A DNA stretch of 64,000 nucleotides from Streptomyces amritsarensis (GTDB lineage: Bacteria; Actinomycetota; Actinomycetes; Streptomycetales; Streptomycetaceae). Made by a program: the position numbers and the translations under genes. The notes under the pieces are model-generated. The model saw nothing but the letters and a program-made list of their open reading frames with translations. It did not search any database and was not told the origin of the DNA. Positions within the stretch are counted from its first letter, which is position 1; the number at the start of each line of letters is the position of its first letter. The stretch covers positions 1 to 64,000 of the forward strand of contig NZ_MQUR01000010.1 of NCBI RefSeq assembly GCF_001953875.1, written 5' to 3'. This document shows positions 17,165 through 25,026 of the stretch, piece by piece.

Positions 17165-17850
17165 GCTCGGAGCCCTGCAGAACGTCAGCGCCGTGACCGT
17201 TACGCCAGGCCGTCGGAGGCCGCCCGGCGCCTGCGGGTCAGCCTGCAACGGCACCAGCCCAGGCGCGACGGCGCGGCTGCGGCATCGGTCTCGGGCGGAC
17301 CGAGTGGTTCGCGGTGCCGGCTGTCGCCGTACTGCCGCGAGAAGCTGACACGGTTCCTGGGCGGAAGGTCCGGCGGCGCACGGTGGGTGGAGGACCAGGT
17401 GCGGACCGCGTTGATGGTGACCACGCTGATCGGCCGCAAGTTCCACCTCTCGCGCCTCTGCACCGGCTCGGCTCCAGCCGTGACGAGCAGGCCGTAGGCG
17501 ACCTGGGTGGAGGTGAAAGGGCGCCCGGGCGGCCTGCGGGGGCCACGTCTGCTTCGAGGACGAAGCGGGCTTCACCCCCCGGCCGCCCCGGGAACGGACC
17601 GGACCCGGGACAGGCGAGGCCCCACGTGACGGTGAGCGGGCACCGCTCGGGACGGCTGTCGGCGGCCGGCCTGATCGCCCCGCGGCCCGGCCCCGGACCC
17701 GGCTGTGCCACGCCGCAGCATGGACGAACGGGACTTCACACTGAACACCCACGTCTCACGCAAGATGCGGGACCTCGCCGTCATGGCCCTCGTCCGCAAC
17801 CGTCTCAAACGGCTTCAACACCGGCCCGACACCCTCGACGGCTTTCTAGG
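17165..17850 (+). pseudogene. Degenerate IS630-family transposase
   Basis: Fragments of one IS630-type transposase occur in order but in different frames. There is an RRLRVSLQR helix-turn-helix piece, then SRCRLSPYCREKLTRFL, then EDQVRTALMVTTLIGRKFHLS, then FEDEAGFTPRPP (first catalytic region), VTVSGHRSGRLSAAGLIAPRPG and LNTHVSRKMRDLA. The C-terminal VRNRLKRLQHRPDTLDGFL follows. The segment between the last pieces is deleted, and stops and frameshifts separate the others. No active transposase is possible. Terminal inverted repeats were not identified. Confidence 0.75.
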
Positions 17851-17881
17851 GCGTGGGTCGGAAGTGCTCTAGGTTACTGAC

Positions 17882-18403
17882 GTGAGTGGGCGGGGGCGGA
17901 GTTATCGATATGTCGGACCGGTCGAGCTGAAAGCCACGGTCCGGCCTGGTGACGGTGGACGTCGGATCACCTCGGCGGCTGACTTCGGTGGCTGGATCGT
18001 GGAGCAATCGGCGGCGGAGCTGGCCGAACCGTTCACCTTCGTGGTCGGTATGGACGGTGTGCTTCGGCTGGCGCCGCGGCGAAGCGAGCACGTGGCCTGT
18101 GCCGGCGGAGCCATGGTTTTGGGTGCCGGCGAGATCAGCTTCATGCGCGAGGCAGACCGGTGGATCGGAGGCGAGGTCAGCAACCAGTCCACCGGGTACT
18201 GCCCAGACGTCAGCTCTTGGGCGGAGGTCGCCCGTGCTCTCGACGCCGTGGAGCTCCGGCGGCCGTCCGGCTTCACCCACGCAGTTGTATTCCGGCGGTG
18301 CCCCGACTGCCAGGAGCACAACATCGTGCGCGAGGACGACTTCGTCTGCGTCTTCTGCAGCAGCGATCTGCCTGCGGCGTGGAATGTGGATCCCACCGCC
18401 TGA
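17882..18403 (+). CDS. Zinc-ribbon hypothetical protein
   Basis: A 173-residue protein. Residues 1-130 form a mixed alpha/beta region (YRYVGPVELKATVRPG, FTFVVGMDGVLRLAPRRSEHVACAGG, EVSNQSTGYCPD). A C-terminal zinc ribbon has Cys pairs CPDC and CVFC near 142 and 158. I recall similar Streptomyces proteins of this length but know no function. The GTG at 17882 has no ribosome site; TAGGTT lies 6 nt upstream, so the mRNA is probably leaderless. It sits between an IS630 remnant and an IS5 remnant yet is intact. Confidence 0.8.
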   Translation: MSGRGRSYRYVGPVELKATVRPGDGGRRITSAADFGGWIVEQSAAELAEPFTFVVGMDGVLRLAPRRSEHVACAGGAMVLGAGEISFMREADRWIGGEVSNQSTGYCPDVSSWAEVARALDAVELRRPSGFTHAVVFRRCPDCQEHNIVREDDFVCVFCSSDLPAAWNVDPTA

Positions 18404-18412
18404 TGGCAAGGG

Positions 18413-18835
18413 TCACAGCCACTCGTTGATGGCAGCGACGAGGACGGTCGCCTCGTAGCGGACGGCGAGCTGGTCGTAGCGCGTGGCGACAGCGCCTCTT
18501 GAGGCGGTTGACCCCGTACTCGACCGCATGACGCTGGCGGTAGTCGGCCGGGTCGAAGCGCGGAGGTCGGCAGCCGCGGGAGCCGAGCTTCTGGCGGTTG
18601 CGTGCCTGGTCGACCTTGTCCGGGACGGTGCATCGGATCCTGCGGCGGCGCAGGTAGGCGCGGTTCTTGCGAGAGGCGTACGCCTTGTCCGCCCGCACGC
18701 GATCCGGGCGGACGCGTGGCCGGCCCGGCCCGGGGCGGGGCACGCGAACCTGCGCCAACACGGTTTCGAACTGCGGCGAGTCCCCACGTTGGCCTGCCGT
18801 CACCACGATCGACATGGGCTTGCCGGACGGCAGCG
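18413..18835 (-). pseudogene. C-terminal IS5-family transposase remnant, frameshifted
   Basis: The minus strand keeps the C-terminal half of an IS5-group DDE transposase: SIVVTAGQRGDSPQFETVL, RVRADKAYASRKNRAYLRRRRIRC and FDPADYRQRHAVEYGVNRLKR. The frame then shifts at about 18495 and continues as AVATRYDQLAVRYEATVLVAAINEWL to the natural stop. The N-terminal half with the first catalytic Asp is gone, cut off where the neighbouring VOC gene begins. The shift and truncation make it inactive. Confidence 0.8.
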
Positions 18836-18859
18836 GGCCGGCTCCGTAGACTGACCGGC

Positions 18860-19258
18860 ATGGCATGCCGCATCAGTGAGTTGGTCCTGGACTGTGCAGA
18901 GCCCGAACGGCTCGCCGAGTTCTGGAGCAAGGTCCTCGGCTACATCGAACTCGCCCGCGAGGACGACGGGAGCATCGAGATCGGGCCGCCCGACGCCGGC
19001 TTCGGCGGCCCGCAGCCCACGCTCGTCCTCAGTCCGAGCGACGCCCCGCGGACCGGCAAGCTCCGGCTGCACATCGACGTCAACGCCACCGACCGCGACC
19101 AGGACTCCGAGCTGGAGCGGCTGCTCGCCCTCGGTGCCCACCCCGTCGACATCGGGCAGGACGGCACGGAGAACTGGCACGTCCTGGCCGACCCGGAGGG
19201 CAATGAGTTCTGCCTCCTGCACCGCCGCCTCCCGCCCCTCGGCCCGTCGGCACCCTGA
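18860..19258 (+). CDS. VOC-family protein (glyoxalase-like)
   Basis: A 132-residue vicinal-oxygen-chelate protein. It opens with ISELVLDCAEPERLAEFWSKVLGY, then LRLHIDVNATD, and ends in VLADPEGNEFCLLH. The His and Glu positions of the second half fit a metal-binding VOC domain of the actinobacterial Glyoxalase_6 type. The ATG at 18860 follows TAGACT at 18847-18852 with a 7-nt gap and no ribosome site, so it is probably leaderless. It is divergent from the IS5 remnant, whose truncated end lies against this promoter. The substrate is unknown. Confidence 0.85.
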   Translation: MACRISELVLDCAEPERLAEFWSKVLGYIELAREDDGSIEIGPPDAGFGGPQPTLVLSPSDAPRTGKLRLHIDVNATDRDQDSELERLLALGAHPVDIGQDGTENWHVLADPEGNEFCLLHRRLPPLGPSAP

Positions 19259-19378
19259 CGCGTTGCGGGTCCACGGTGGCTCACACCCGATGCGCACCCC
19301 CACGTCCCAGGCCGGGAACGGTCGCTGACGGTCGGCGCAGTGGCCGGGCCCGGAGGGGCTGCGGACGTCGCCGGTCTG

Positions 19379-19417
19379 CCCACCGCGGCGGTGTCGGATC
19401 CGCCCACCGCGGCGGTG
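19379..19417. repeat. Repeated 13-bp palindromes between convergent genes
   Basis: CCCACCGCGGCGGTG occurs at 19379-19393 and 19403-19417, period 24 bp. Each copy contains the perfect palindrome CACCGCGGCGGTG. They lie between the VOC gene and the end of the convergent P450 gene, and may act as a paired hairpin terminator or a protein site. Confidence 0.5.
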
Positions 19418-19427
19418 ACGGACCGGG

Positions 19428-20627
19428 TCACCAGCGCAGGGGGAGCCGTGTCACGCCGCGCATCAGGGTGCCCGGGAGCCAGTCGCGCGGGCCTGCGTCC
19501 GGATCCTCGGCCAGGTCGGGGAAACGTTCCAGCAGCGAGCGGATCGCGATGCGGCCCTCCAGACGGGCGAGCGGCGCGCCGAGGCAGTGGTGGATGCCGT
19601 GGCCGAACGCCAGGTGGCCCGGACCGGTGCGGCGGATGTCGAACATCTCGGGGCCGGGCCCCGGCCCCGAGAAGCGTGCCGGATCACGGTCGGCCGCGGC
19701 GAGGGCGACCATGACGGAGGACCCGGTCGCGATCGGGACGCCGCCCAACTCGAGGTCGGTGTCGGCGAACCGGTACGTGGCGTGCTGTACGGGGCCGTCG
19801 TAGCGCAGCATCTCCTCCACCGCGCCGTCGATCAGCCCGCCCGGGTCGGCGCGCAGCGCGGTCAGCTGGTCGGGGTGGTCGAGCAGGGCCCGCACGCCGT
19901 TGCCGATCAGGTTGACGGTGGTCTCGTGGCCCGCGACCAGCAGCAGGAAGGCCATTCCGATCAGCTCGTCCGGGGAGAGCCGGTCGCCGCCCTCGTCGCG
20001 GGTCCGGATCAGGGCGCTGAGCAGGTCGTCGCCCGGGTTCTGGGCCTTGGCCGCGATGAGTTCGACGAGGTACGCGGTCATCTCCTCCAGGACGCGGGGG
20101 TCCGCGCCGGCACCGTCGAGCGGGGCGACGATCTCGCCCGACCAGTAGCGGAACCGGGCCCGGTCCAGGTCGGGAACGCCCAGCAGCTCGCAGATGACGG
20201 TCATCGGCAGTGGCACGGCGAAGGCCCGGATCAGGTCGGCCCGACGTTCGGGCAGGGCCTCCATCGCGTCCAGCAGTCCGTCGGTGATCTGCTGGACCCG
20301 GGGCCGCAGTGACTCGACCCGGCGGGTGGTGAACTCGCGGGCCACCAGGCGCCGCAGCCGGGTGTGGTGGGGCGGGTCCGTGTCCAGCATGTTGGTGGCG
20401 ACGGCGTGGACCTGCGCGATTTCGAACAGCTCCGATCCGAGCCAGTTCTTCGACAGGGCGGGGTGGCTCAGGGCCTCTCTGGCCTCCTGGTGGCCGACGA
20501 CCAGCCATGCGCGTTCACCGCCCAGCACCAGCCGGTGGACGGGGCCGGTGGCGCGCAGGGCCTCGTAGAAGGGGTACGGGTCGGCGTTGAACTCTTCGGC
20601 GTGCGCGGTGAGGTCCACAAGGCTCAT
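19428..20627 (-). CDS. Cytochrome P450
   Basis: A 399-residue soluble class I P450 (CYP105/107-like bacterial size). It has the I-helix LLVAGHETTVN, the K-helix ExxR in EEMLRYDGPVQ, and the heme loop FGHGIHHCLGAPLARLE with Cys as thiolate ligand. HTRLRRLV is the C-helix region that contacts a heme propionate. No ferredoxin or ferredoxin-reductase gene is adjacent, so redox partners come from elsewhere. The ATG at 20627 lacks a ribosome site, but TACGCT lies 6 nt upstream on the minus strand, which suggests a leaderless mRNA. It is divergent from an exported FAD oxidase. The substrate cannot be inferred. Confidence 0.95.
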   Translation of the reverse strand: MSLVDLTAHAEEFNADPYPFYEALRATGPVHRLVLGGERAWLVVGHQEAREALSHPALSKNWLGSELFEIAQVHAVATNMLDTDPPHHTRLRRLVAREFTTRRVESLRPRVQQITDGLLDAMEALPERRADLIRAFAVPLPMTVICELLGVPDLDRARFRYWSGEIVAPLDGAGADPRVLEEMTAYLVELIAAKAQNPGDDLLSALIRTRDEGGDRLSPDELIGMAFLLLVAGHETTVNLIGNGVRALLDHPDQLTALRADPGGLIDGAVEEMLRYDGPVQHATYRFADTDLELGGVPIATGSSVMVALAAADRDPARFSGPGPGPEMFDIRRTGPGHLAFGHGIHHCLGAPLARLEGRIAIRSLLERFPDLAEDPDAGPRDWLPGTLMRGVTRLPLRW

Positions 20628-20809
20628 GGGGGCAGCGTACGGCGGCGGGTTCGCCGCGCGGGGGATGATCACAGGGTTCGAACGAGGGCCACCCGGTCTG
20701 CACATAGGACGAGTCGAACCGTTTCCGCGATGCGCCGTTCGGGGGTCAACGCGGTGCGCGTGGGACCCGCCTGCACCGTGATCCGCACGGACGGTGGCAG
20801 GAAGGAGGT

Positions 20810-22402
20810 ATGAGCCTCCCTCGGCGCCAGGTACTCGGCGGTGCGGCCGCAGCCGTCCTCGCCACCGTCGGCGCGGCGGCCCGGGGCCCGGACTACGGCG
20901 CCCTGGCACGCGGCATCGACGGGCGGCTGGTGGTTCCGGGGGACGGCGACTACCCGGAGGCCCGGCGGCTGTTCCAGCCCCGCTACGACGCGGTCGCACC
21001 GGCCGCGGTCGCCTATCCCGCGCACGCGGGGGACGTCGCCGTGTGCCTGGACTTCGCCCGTCGCGCGGCCGTGCCCGTGGTGCCGCGCGGGGGCGGGCAC
21101 AGCTACGCCGGCTGGTCCACCCGGACCGGCGCGCTGGTCGTGGACACCGGAGCCATGGCCGCGGTGGCCGTCGAAGGGGACGGCGTACGCGTCGGCGCGG
21201 GCGCCCGGCTCGGCGACGTGCACGCGGCCCTCGCCGCGCGGGGCCTGTCCGTGCCGGCCGGGCTGTGCCCCTCCGTCGGCATCGCCGGTCTCGCGCTCGG
21301 CGGCGGGTTCGGCCTGGCCTCGCGGGCGTACGGCACCACCGCGGACCGGCTGACCGGGGCGCGGGTGGTGACCGCCGGCGGGGCCGTCCGCGAGGTCTCG
21401 GCGGAGCGGGACCGGGATCCGGACCTGTTCTGGGCCCTGCGCGGCGGTGGTGGCGGCAACTTCGGGGTGGTGACCGAGTTCCGCTTCCGCACGCACCCGG
21501 CCGGCGACTGCGCCTTCGCGGAGCTGCACTGGCCGGCCGCCCGTTCCGCGGACGTCCTGCGCGGCTGGCAGCGCTGGCTGGCCGGACTGCCGGACCCGTT
21601 CTGGAGCCAGGTGGAGTTCACGGTCGAGTCGGGATCCGGACCGGGCCCGGGACCGGGACTCGGATCCGGACCGGGACCGGGCCCCGGACGGGGACCCGGG
21701 CCGGGCGACGCGGCGGCCGCGGTGCCGTCGGTGCGGGTGGTGTGCCTCGACGGCCGCACGGAACTGGAACGGCAGTTGAACCGGCTGGCCGATCTGGTCG
21801 GCGCAGCGCCGCGGGACAGCTGGACCGTCGTACGCAGCCACGGGGACACCTTGCGGGCCATGTCCGGCTGCCTGGACCTGAGTGCCGCGGAGTGCAGGCT
21901 GCCCGGCACCCTGCCCGGCCGGGACCCGCGGGGACGGCTCGGCAGGGACTCGTACGCCGCCCGCTCGGACTTCTGGGCCGGGGCGGGGCTGACGGACGCG
22001 GCGATCGGCGCGGTTCTGGACGCCGTCCGGCGGTACGGGGCCGACGCACCCCGGGGCGGGCTGGGCGTCGTCCAGTTCGACGGGGTCTGCGGCGGCGCCG
22101 TGAACCGGGTCGCGGTCGGCGACACCGCCTTCGCGCACCGCGACAGCGCCTTCCTCGCCCAGTACCTCGTCTACTGGCCCCAATCGGCGCCGGCCGCCGA
22201 CGTCGCCCGGTACGAGGCGTGGCTCGACGGGCTGTGGCGGGACCTGCGGCCGTGGGCGAGCGGCCGCGCCTACCAGAACTACATCGACCCGAAGCTCAGC
22301 GGCTGGCGCGAGGCCTACTACGGCCCGAACCTCGCCCGGCTGGAGGAGGTCCGGCGCACCCACGATCCGGACCGGCTCTTCCGTTTCCCCCAGGCCGTTT
22401 AG
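20810..22402 (+). CDS. Tat-exported FAD-dependent oxidase, BBE type
   Basis: A 530-residue oxidase of the berberine-bridge-enzyme-like group. A twin-arginine signal (LPRRQVLGGAAAAVLATVGAAA) is followed by the PCMH-type FAD domain. PRGGGHSYAGWS has the histidyl-FAD His, and GLCPSVGIAGLALGGGFG supplies the Cys of a bicovalent FAD. The BBE C-terminus reads NYIDPKLSGWREAYYGPNLARLEEVRRTHDPDRLFRF. A Gly-Pro-rich insert of about 26 residues interrupts the substrate domain near residue 275. AAGGAGG lies only one base before the ATG, which is unusually close. A protease gene follows 12 bp later. Members oxidise sugars, alcohols or natural products; the substrate is unknown. Confidence 0.92.
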   Translation: MSLPRRQVLGGAAAAVLATVGAAARGPDYGALARGIDGRLVVPGDGDYPEARRLFQPRYDAVAPAAVAYPAHAGDVAVCLDFARRAAVPVVPRGGGHSYAGWSTRTGALVVDTGAMAAVAVEGDGVRVGAGARLGDVHAALAARGLSVPAGLCPSVGIAGLALGGGFGLASRAYGTTADRLTGARVVTAGGAVREVSAERDRDPDLFWALRGGGGGNFGVVTEFRFRTHPAGDCAFAELHWPAARSADVLRGWQRWLAGLPDPFWSQVEFTVESGSGPGPGPGLGSGPGPGPGRGPGPGDAAAAVPSVRVVCLDGRTELERQLNRLADLVGAAPRDSWTVVRSHGDTLRAMSGCLDLSAAECRLPGTLPGRDPRGRLGRDSYAARSDFWAGAGLTDAAIGAVLDAVRRYGADAPRGGLGVVQFDGVCGGAVNRVAVGDTAFAHRDSAFLAQYLVYWPQSAPAADVARYEAWLDGLWRDLRPWASGRAYQNYIDPKLSGWREAYYGPNLARLEEVRRTHDPDRLFRFPQAV

Positions 22403-22414
22403 GGAGTGTCCGGC

Positions 22415-23578
22415 ATGCGAGGTACGTTGACGGTGGCCGCGGCGGCGGCCGCCCTGCTGGTGTCCGCGGGTCCGCTGCCCGCGGCCGAGGCGGGGGGCGC
22501 CGTTCCGGTGGCCGCGGGCCGCTGGGGCGCGCACGAGGCGGAGTCCTTCTGGACGCCCGAGCGGATGGCGGCGGCCCGCCCGCTGCCGCCCGTCCCCCTG
22601 CAGTCGCCCGTCGCGCCACAGCCGCCCGCGATGCCCGACGCTCCCGTGTCACCGGGGCCGACGGTGACGCCCGACCTGACGGCGCCGGTCACTCCGGTCC
22701 GGCCGCCGGCAGCCGTGCCCGCGGTGACGCCGTCCCCCACCCCCGACGCGACCACGCCCGAGCCCGCGCCGACGCCGACGCCGGGCACCCTCCCGGCACC
22801 CGCACCCGCGCCCGCGCCCGCGCGTCCGGCCCTGCCCAGGATCCCGGCCGCCGGACCCGGCGTCGGGCAGGACTTCGGCGGCCTCCCGGTCGTCGGCCGG
22901 ATGTACCTCGTCAAGGGCGGCGGCTCCTACTTCTGCACCGCGAGCGTGGTCGCCTCCCCCGGCCGCAACCTGGTGGTCAGCGCCGCACACTGCCTGCTGG
23001 GTGCCGACACCCGGCAGGTGGCCTTCGTACCGCAGTACACGCGGGCCAAGCCGCGGCCGTTCGGCATGTTCCCGGTCGTGCGCACGTCGGCCGGACGCTC
23101 CAAGATCTGGATCGACCAGCGCTACCGCACCCAGGGCGTCAACCGCGCGGCCGCCCTCGACGTGGCCTTCGCACAGGTCGGGCCCGGCCCGAAGGGGCGG
23201 CGGGTGCAGGACGTGGTCGGCGGCAACCGGCTGGTCACCGGCGCCGGCTACGCGCACGCGCGGGCCACGCTGATCGGGCACCCGTCCACCGCCGCCCGGC
23301 CGCGCCTGTGCGTCAACCGGACGACGAAGTACACCAGCACCGACGCCCGCATCCCGGGCTCCTTCCTGCGCATCGCCTGCACCGGCTACCCGGGCGGCAC
23401 CAGCGGCGGCCCGTTCCTGCTGCGCCTGGACAACCGCACCGGGACCGGCGACCTCGTGGGCGTCATCGGCGGCTGGAAGACGGGCGGGGACAAGCCCGAC
23501 GTGTCGTACAGCTCGTACTTCGGGGCGGACATCAGGAGGTTGTACGAGAAGGCGGTTGCCGGGGCGAAGGCGCCGTAA
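22415..23578 (+). CDS. Secreted trypsin-like serine protease
   Basis: A 387-residue exported protease. It has a signal peptide (residues 1-24), a Pro/Thr/Ala-rich linker at about 50-150 that probably spans the cell wall, and a chymotrypsin-fold domain. Triad residues are His in VVSAAHCLL, Asp in AALDVAFAQV and Ser in YPGGTSGGPFLL. Cys pairs around the His and Ser suggest disulfides. The ATG at 22415 follows AGGGAG; a GTG 9 bp upstream is also in frame. It starts 12 bp after the FAD oxidase stop, so the two are probably co-transcribed. The end overlaps a convergent small ORF by 47 bp. Confidence 0.92.
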   Translation: MRGTLTVAAAAAALLVSAGPLPAAEAGGAVPVAAGRWGAHEAESFWTPERMAAARPLPPVPLQSPVAPQPPAMPDAPVSPGPTVTPDLTAPVTPVRPPAAVPAVTPSPTPDATTPEPAPTPTPGTLPAPAPAPAPARPALPRIPAAGPGVGQDFGGLPVVGRMYLVKGGGSYFCTASVVASPGRNLVVSAAHCLLGADTRQVAFVPQYTRAKPRPFGMFPVVRTSAGRSKIWIDQRYRTQGVNRAAALDVAFAQVGPGPKGRRVQDVVGGNRLVTGAGYAHARATLIGHPSTAARPRLCVNRTTKYTSTDARIPGSFLRIACTGYPGGTSGGPFLLRLDNRTGTGDLVGVIGGWKTGGDKPDVSYSSYFGADIRRLYEKAVAGAKAP

Positions 23579-23924
23579 GGGCCCGCACCCACCGCGTCCG
23601 GCGCGGGTTGCCGACCGTACGCGGGGTCGCCGGCAGCCCGTCGCCCGTCAGCAGCTCGGCGGACCCGAGGCCGAGCCTGCGGCGCAGGTCGGCCAGGGCC
23701 GCGTGGACGGGTGCCAGGACCACCTCGGCTCCCGGTGCGGCGGACGCGAGGGCGTACGCGGTGGTCTCGATCGCCTCGGCGGCGTCCTCGGCCGCGGTCC
23801 GGCTCCACCCGCCGGGGGCTCCGGGCCCCCAGGGCGCGACGGTGTCGTAGAGGTGGCAGGCGGCATCGGCCGCGGCGTCGGCCCGTTCCCCGACGCCGGG
23901 CGCCGCGATGGTCGGCAGTTCCAT
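23532..23924 (-). CDS. Small Ala-rich hypothetical protein
   Basis: A 130-residue ORF rich in Ala and Glu (MELPTIAAPGVGERADAAADAACHLYDTVAPWG) that should be largely helical up to residue 85, with an Arg/Pro/Thr-rich tail. Helix periodicity and third-position GC favour a real gene. The tail overlaps the protease end by 47 bp and no good ribosome site precedes the ATG, so the annotated end may be wrong or the gene recently extended. Family unknown. Confidence 0.5.
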   Translation of the reverse strand: MELPTIAAPGVGERADAAADAACHLYDTVAPWGPGAPGGWSRTAAEDAAEAIETTAYALASAAPGAEVVLAPVHAALADLRRRLGLGSAELLTGDGLPATPRTVGNPRRTRWVRALTAPSPRQPPSRTTS

Positions 23925-23991
23925 GCCGGTTCAACGAGCCGGTCCCGCCCGGGGGTGCGTGGACATCGGTGCCGTTCGCAGCCCGCCCCGC

Positions 23992-24939
23992 TCAGGAGGC
24001 GACCGTCTGCAGCCAGAAGGGCAGCAGCACCAGCGACACGAGCGAGGTCTTGATCACGACCGAGGCGGCGAGGCCGACGCCCACGTCGTAGCGCTGGGCG
24101 AAGATGAACAGGTTCTGCGGGGTCGGCATCGCGGCGATCAGCACGAGGTACGCCAGCCAGTCGCCCCGCACCCCGAAGAGCAGCCCGCACACCGCCCACG
24201 CCGACAGGGGGAACACCAGGCATTTGAAGGCGATCAGGGCCAGTTCCTCACGCGTGGTGCCCCGCAGGTGCAGACCGGCGCCGCCGAGGTGGAGGCCCAG
24301 GGCGAACAGGGCCACCGGCGAGGCGCTGTCGCCGACGAACGCGGCTCCGTCCAGGACCACGGCCGGGACCCGCACCGAGAGCAGGTTGAGCAGGATGCCC
24401 GCGTTGCAGGCGAGGACCAGCGGAGTGGCGAGCGAGGCGCCGGCGGCCCGGGACAGGCGCCGGCCCGGCCCGCCCTCGGCGGGACCGGCGCGGCCCAGCT
24501 CCATGAGGGCGATGACGACCAGGGACAGCACGCAGACCTGGAAGAGCAGGATCGGGAAGATCGGCGCGGCCGTCCCGAAGACGGTGATGAACACGGGGAC
24601 GGCGAAGTAGGCGGTGTTCACCTGCACTCCGGCCATCACGCGCAGGGCCACCTCGCGGGGGTCGCGCCGGCCGCGGGCGACCGCCGCCGCGGCCACGACC
24701 GCCGAGGCGAGCGCCGCGGTCGCGGCGTACCCGCCGATCGCCCGCCGGTCGAACAGGGCGGCGAGGTCGCTCGCGTAGATGTTGCCGAAGAGGTAGCACG
24801 GCACGGCGAAGAGGAAGGCGTAGTCGGAGAAGGCCTTGGAGGCCTCGGCCGGAACGATCTTGCGGCGTGCCAGGAGGACCCCGCCGCCGAAGGCCAGCAG
24901 CACCGGCACCAGTTTCTCCAGCGCGGCCGCCCCGCCCAT
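23992..24939 (-). CDS. AEC-family auxin-efflux-carrier-like transporter
   Basis: A 315-residue membrane protein with ten predicted helices in two halves of five, the AEC/BART layout. Characteristic stretches are KLVPVLLAFGGGVLLARRK, an internal polar loop near 160, LGLHLGG and AAMPTPQNLFIFAQRYD. AEC proteins move organic anions such as malate or auxin-like acids. The ATG at 24939 follows GGGGAG. It is divergent from a histidine kinase gene with 87 bp between starts, so that two-component system may regulate it. The substrate is unknown. Confidence 0.9.
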   Translation of the reverse strand: MGGAAALEKLVPVLLAFGGGVLLARRKIVPAEASKAFSDYAFLFAVPCYLFGNIYASDLAALFDRRAIGGYAATAALASAVVAAAAVARGRRDPREVALRVMAGVQVNTAYFAVPVFITVFGTAAPIFPILLFQVCVLSLVVIALMELGRAGPAEGGPGRRLSRAAGASLATPLVLACNAGILLNLLSVRVPAVVLDGAAFVGDSASPVALFALGLHLGGAGLHLRGTTREELALIAFKCLVFPLSAWAVCGLLFGVRGDWLAYLVLIAAMPTPQNLFIFAQRYDVGVGLAASVVIKTSLVSLVLLPFWLQTVAS

Positions 24940-25026
24940 GCGAACATCTCCCCCATGATCGAATGGTGTGCAGCGTACCCATCCCTGCTCCTCCGCGGGC
25001 CCGGCGCAGCCTAGGCTGGTGCGATC

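Noticed and set aside
20794..23850. 1,018-codon plus-strand frame
   Set aside because: It is a shifted shadow of the FAD oxidase and protease genes; Arg/Pro-rich with no domain.
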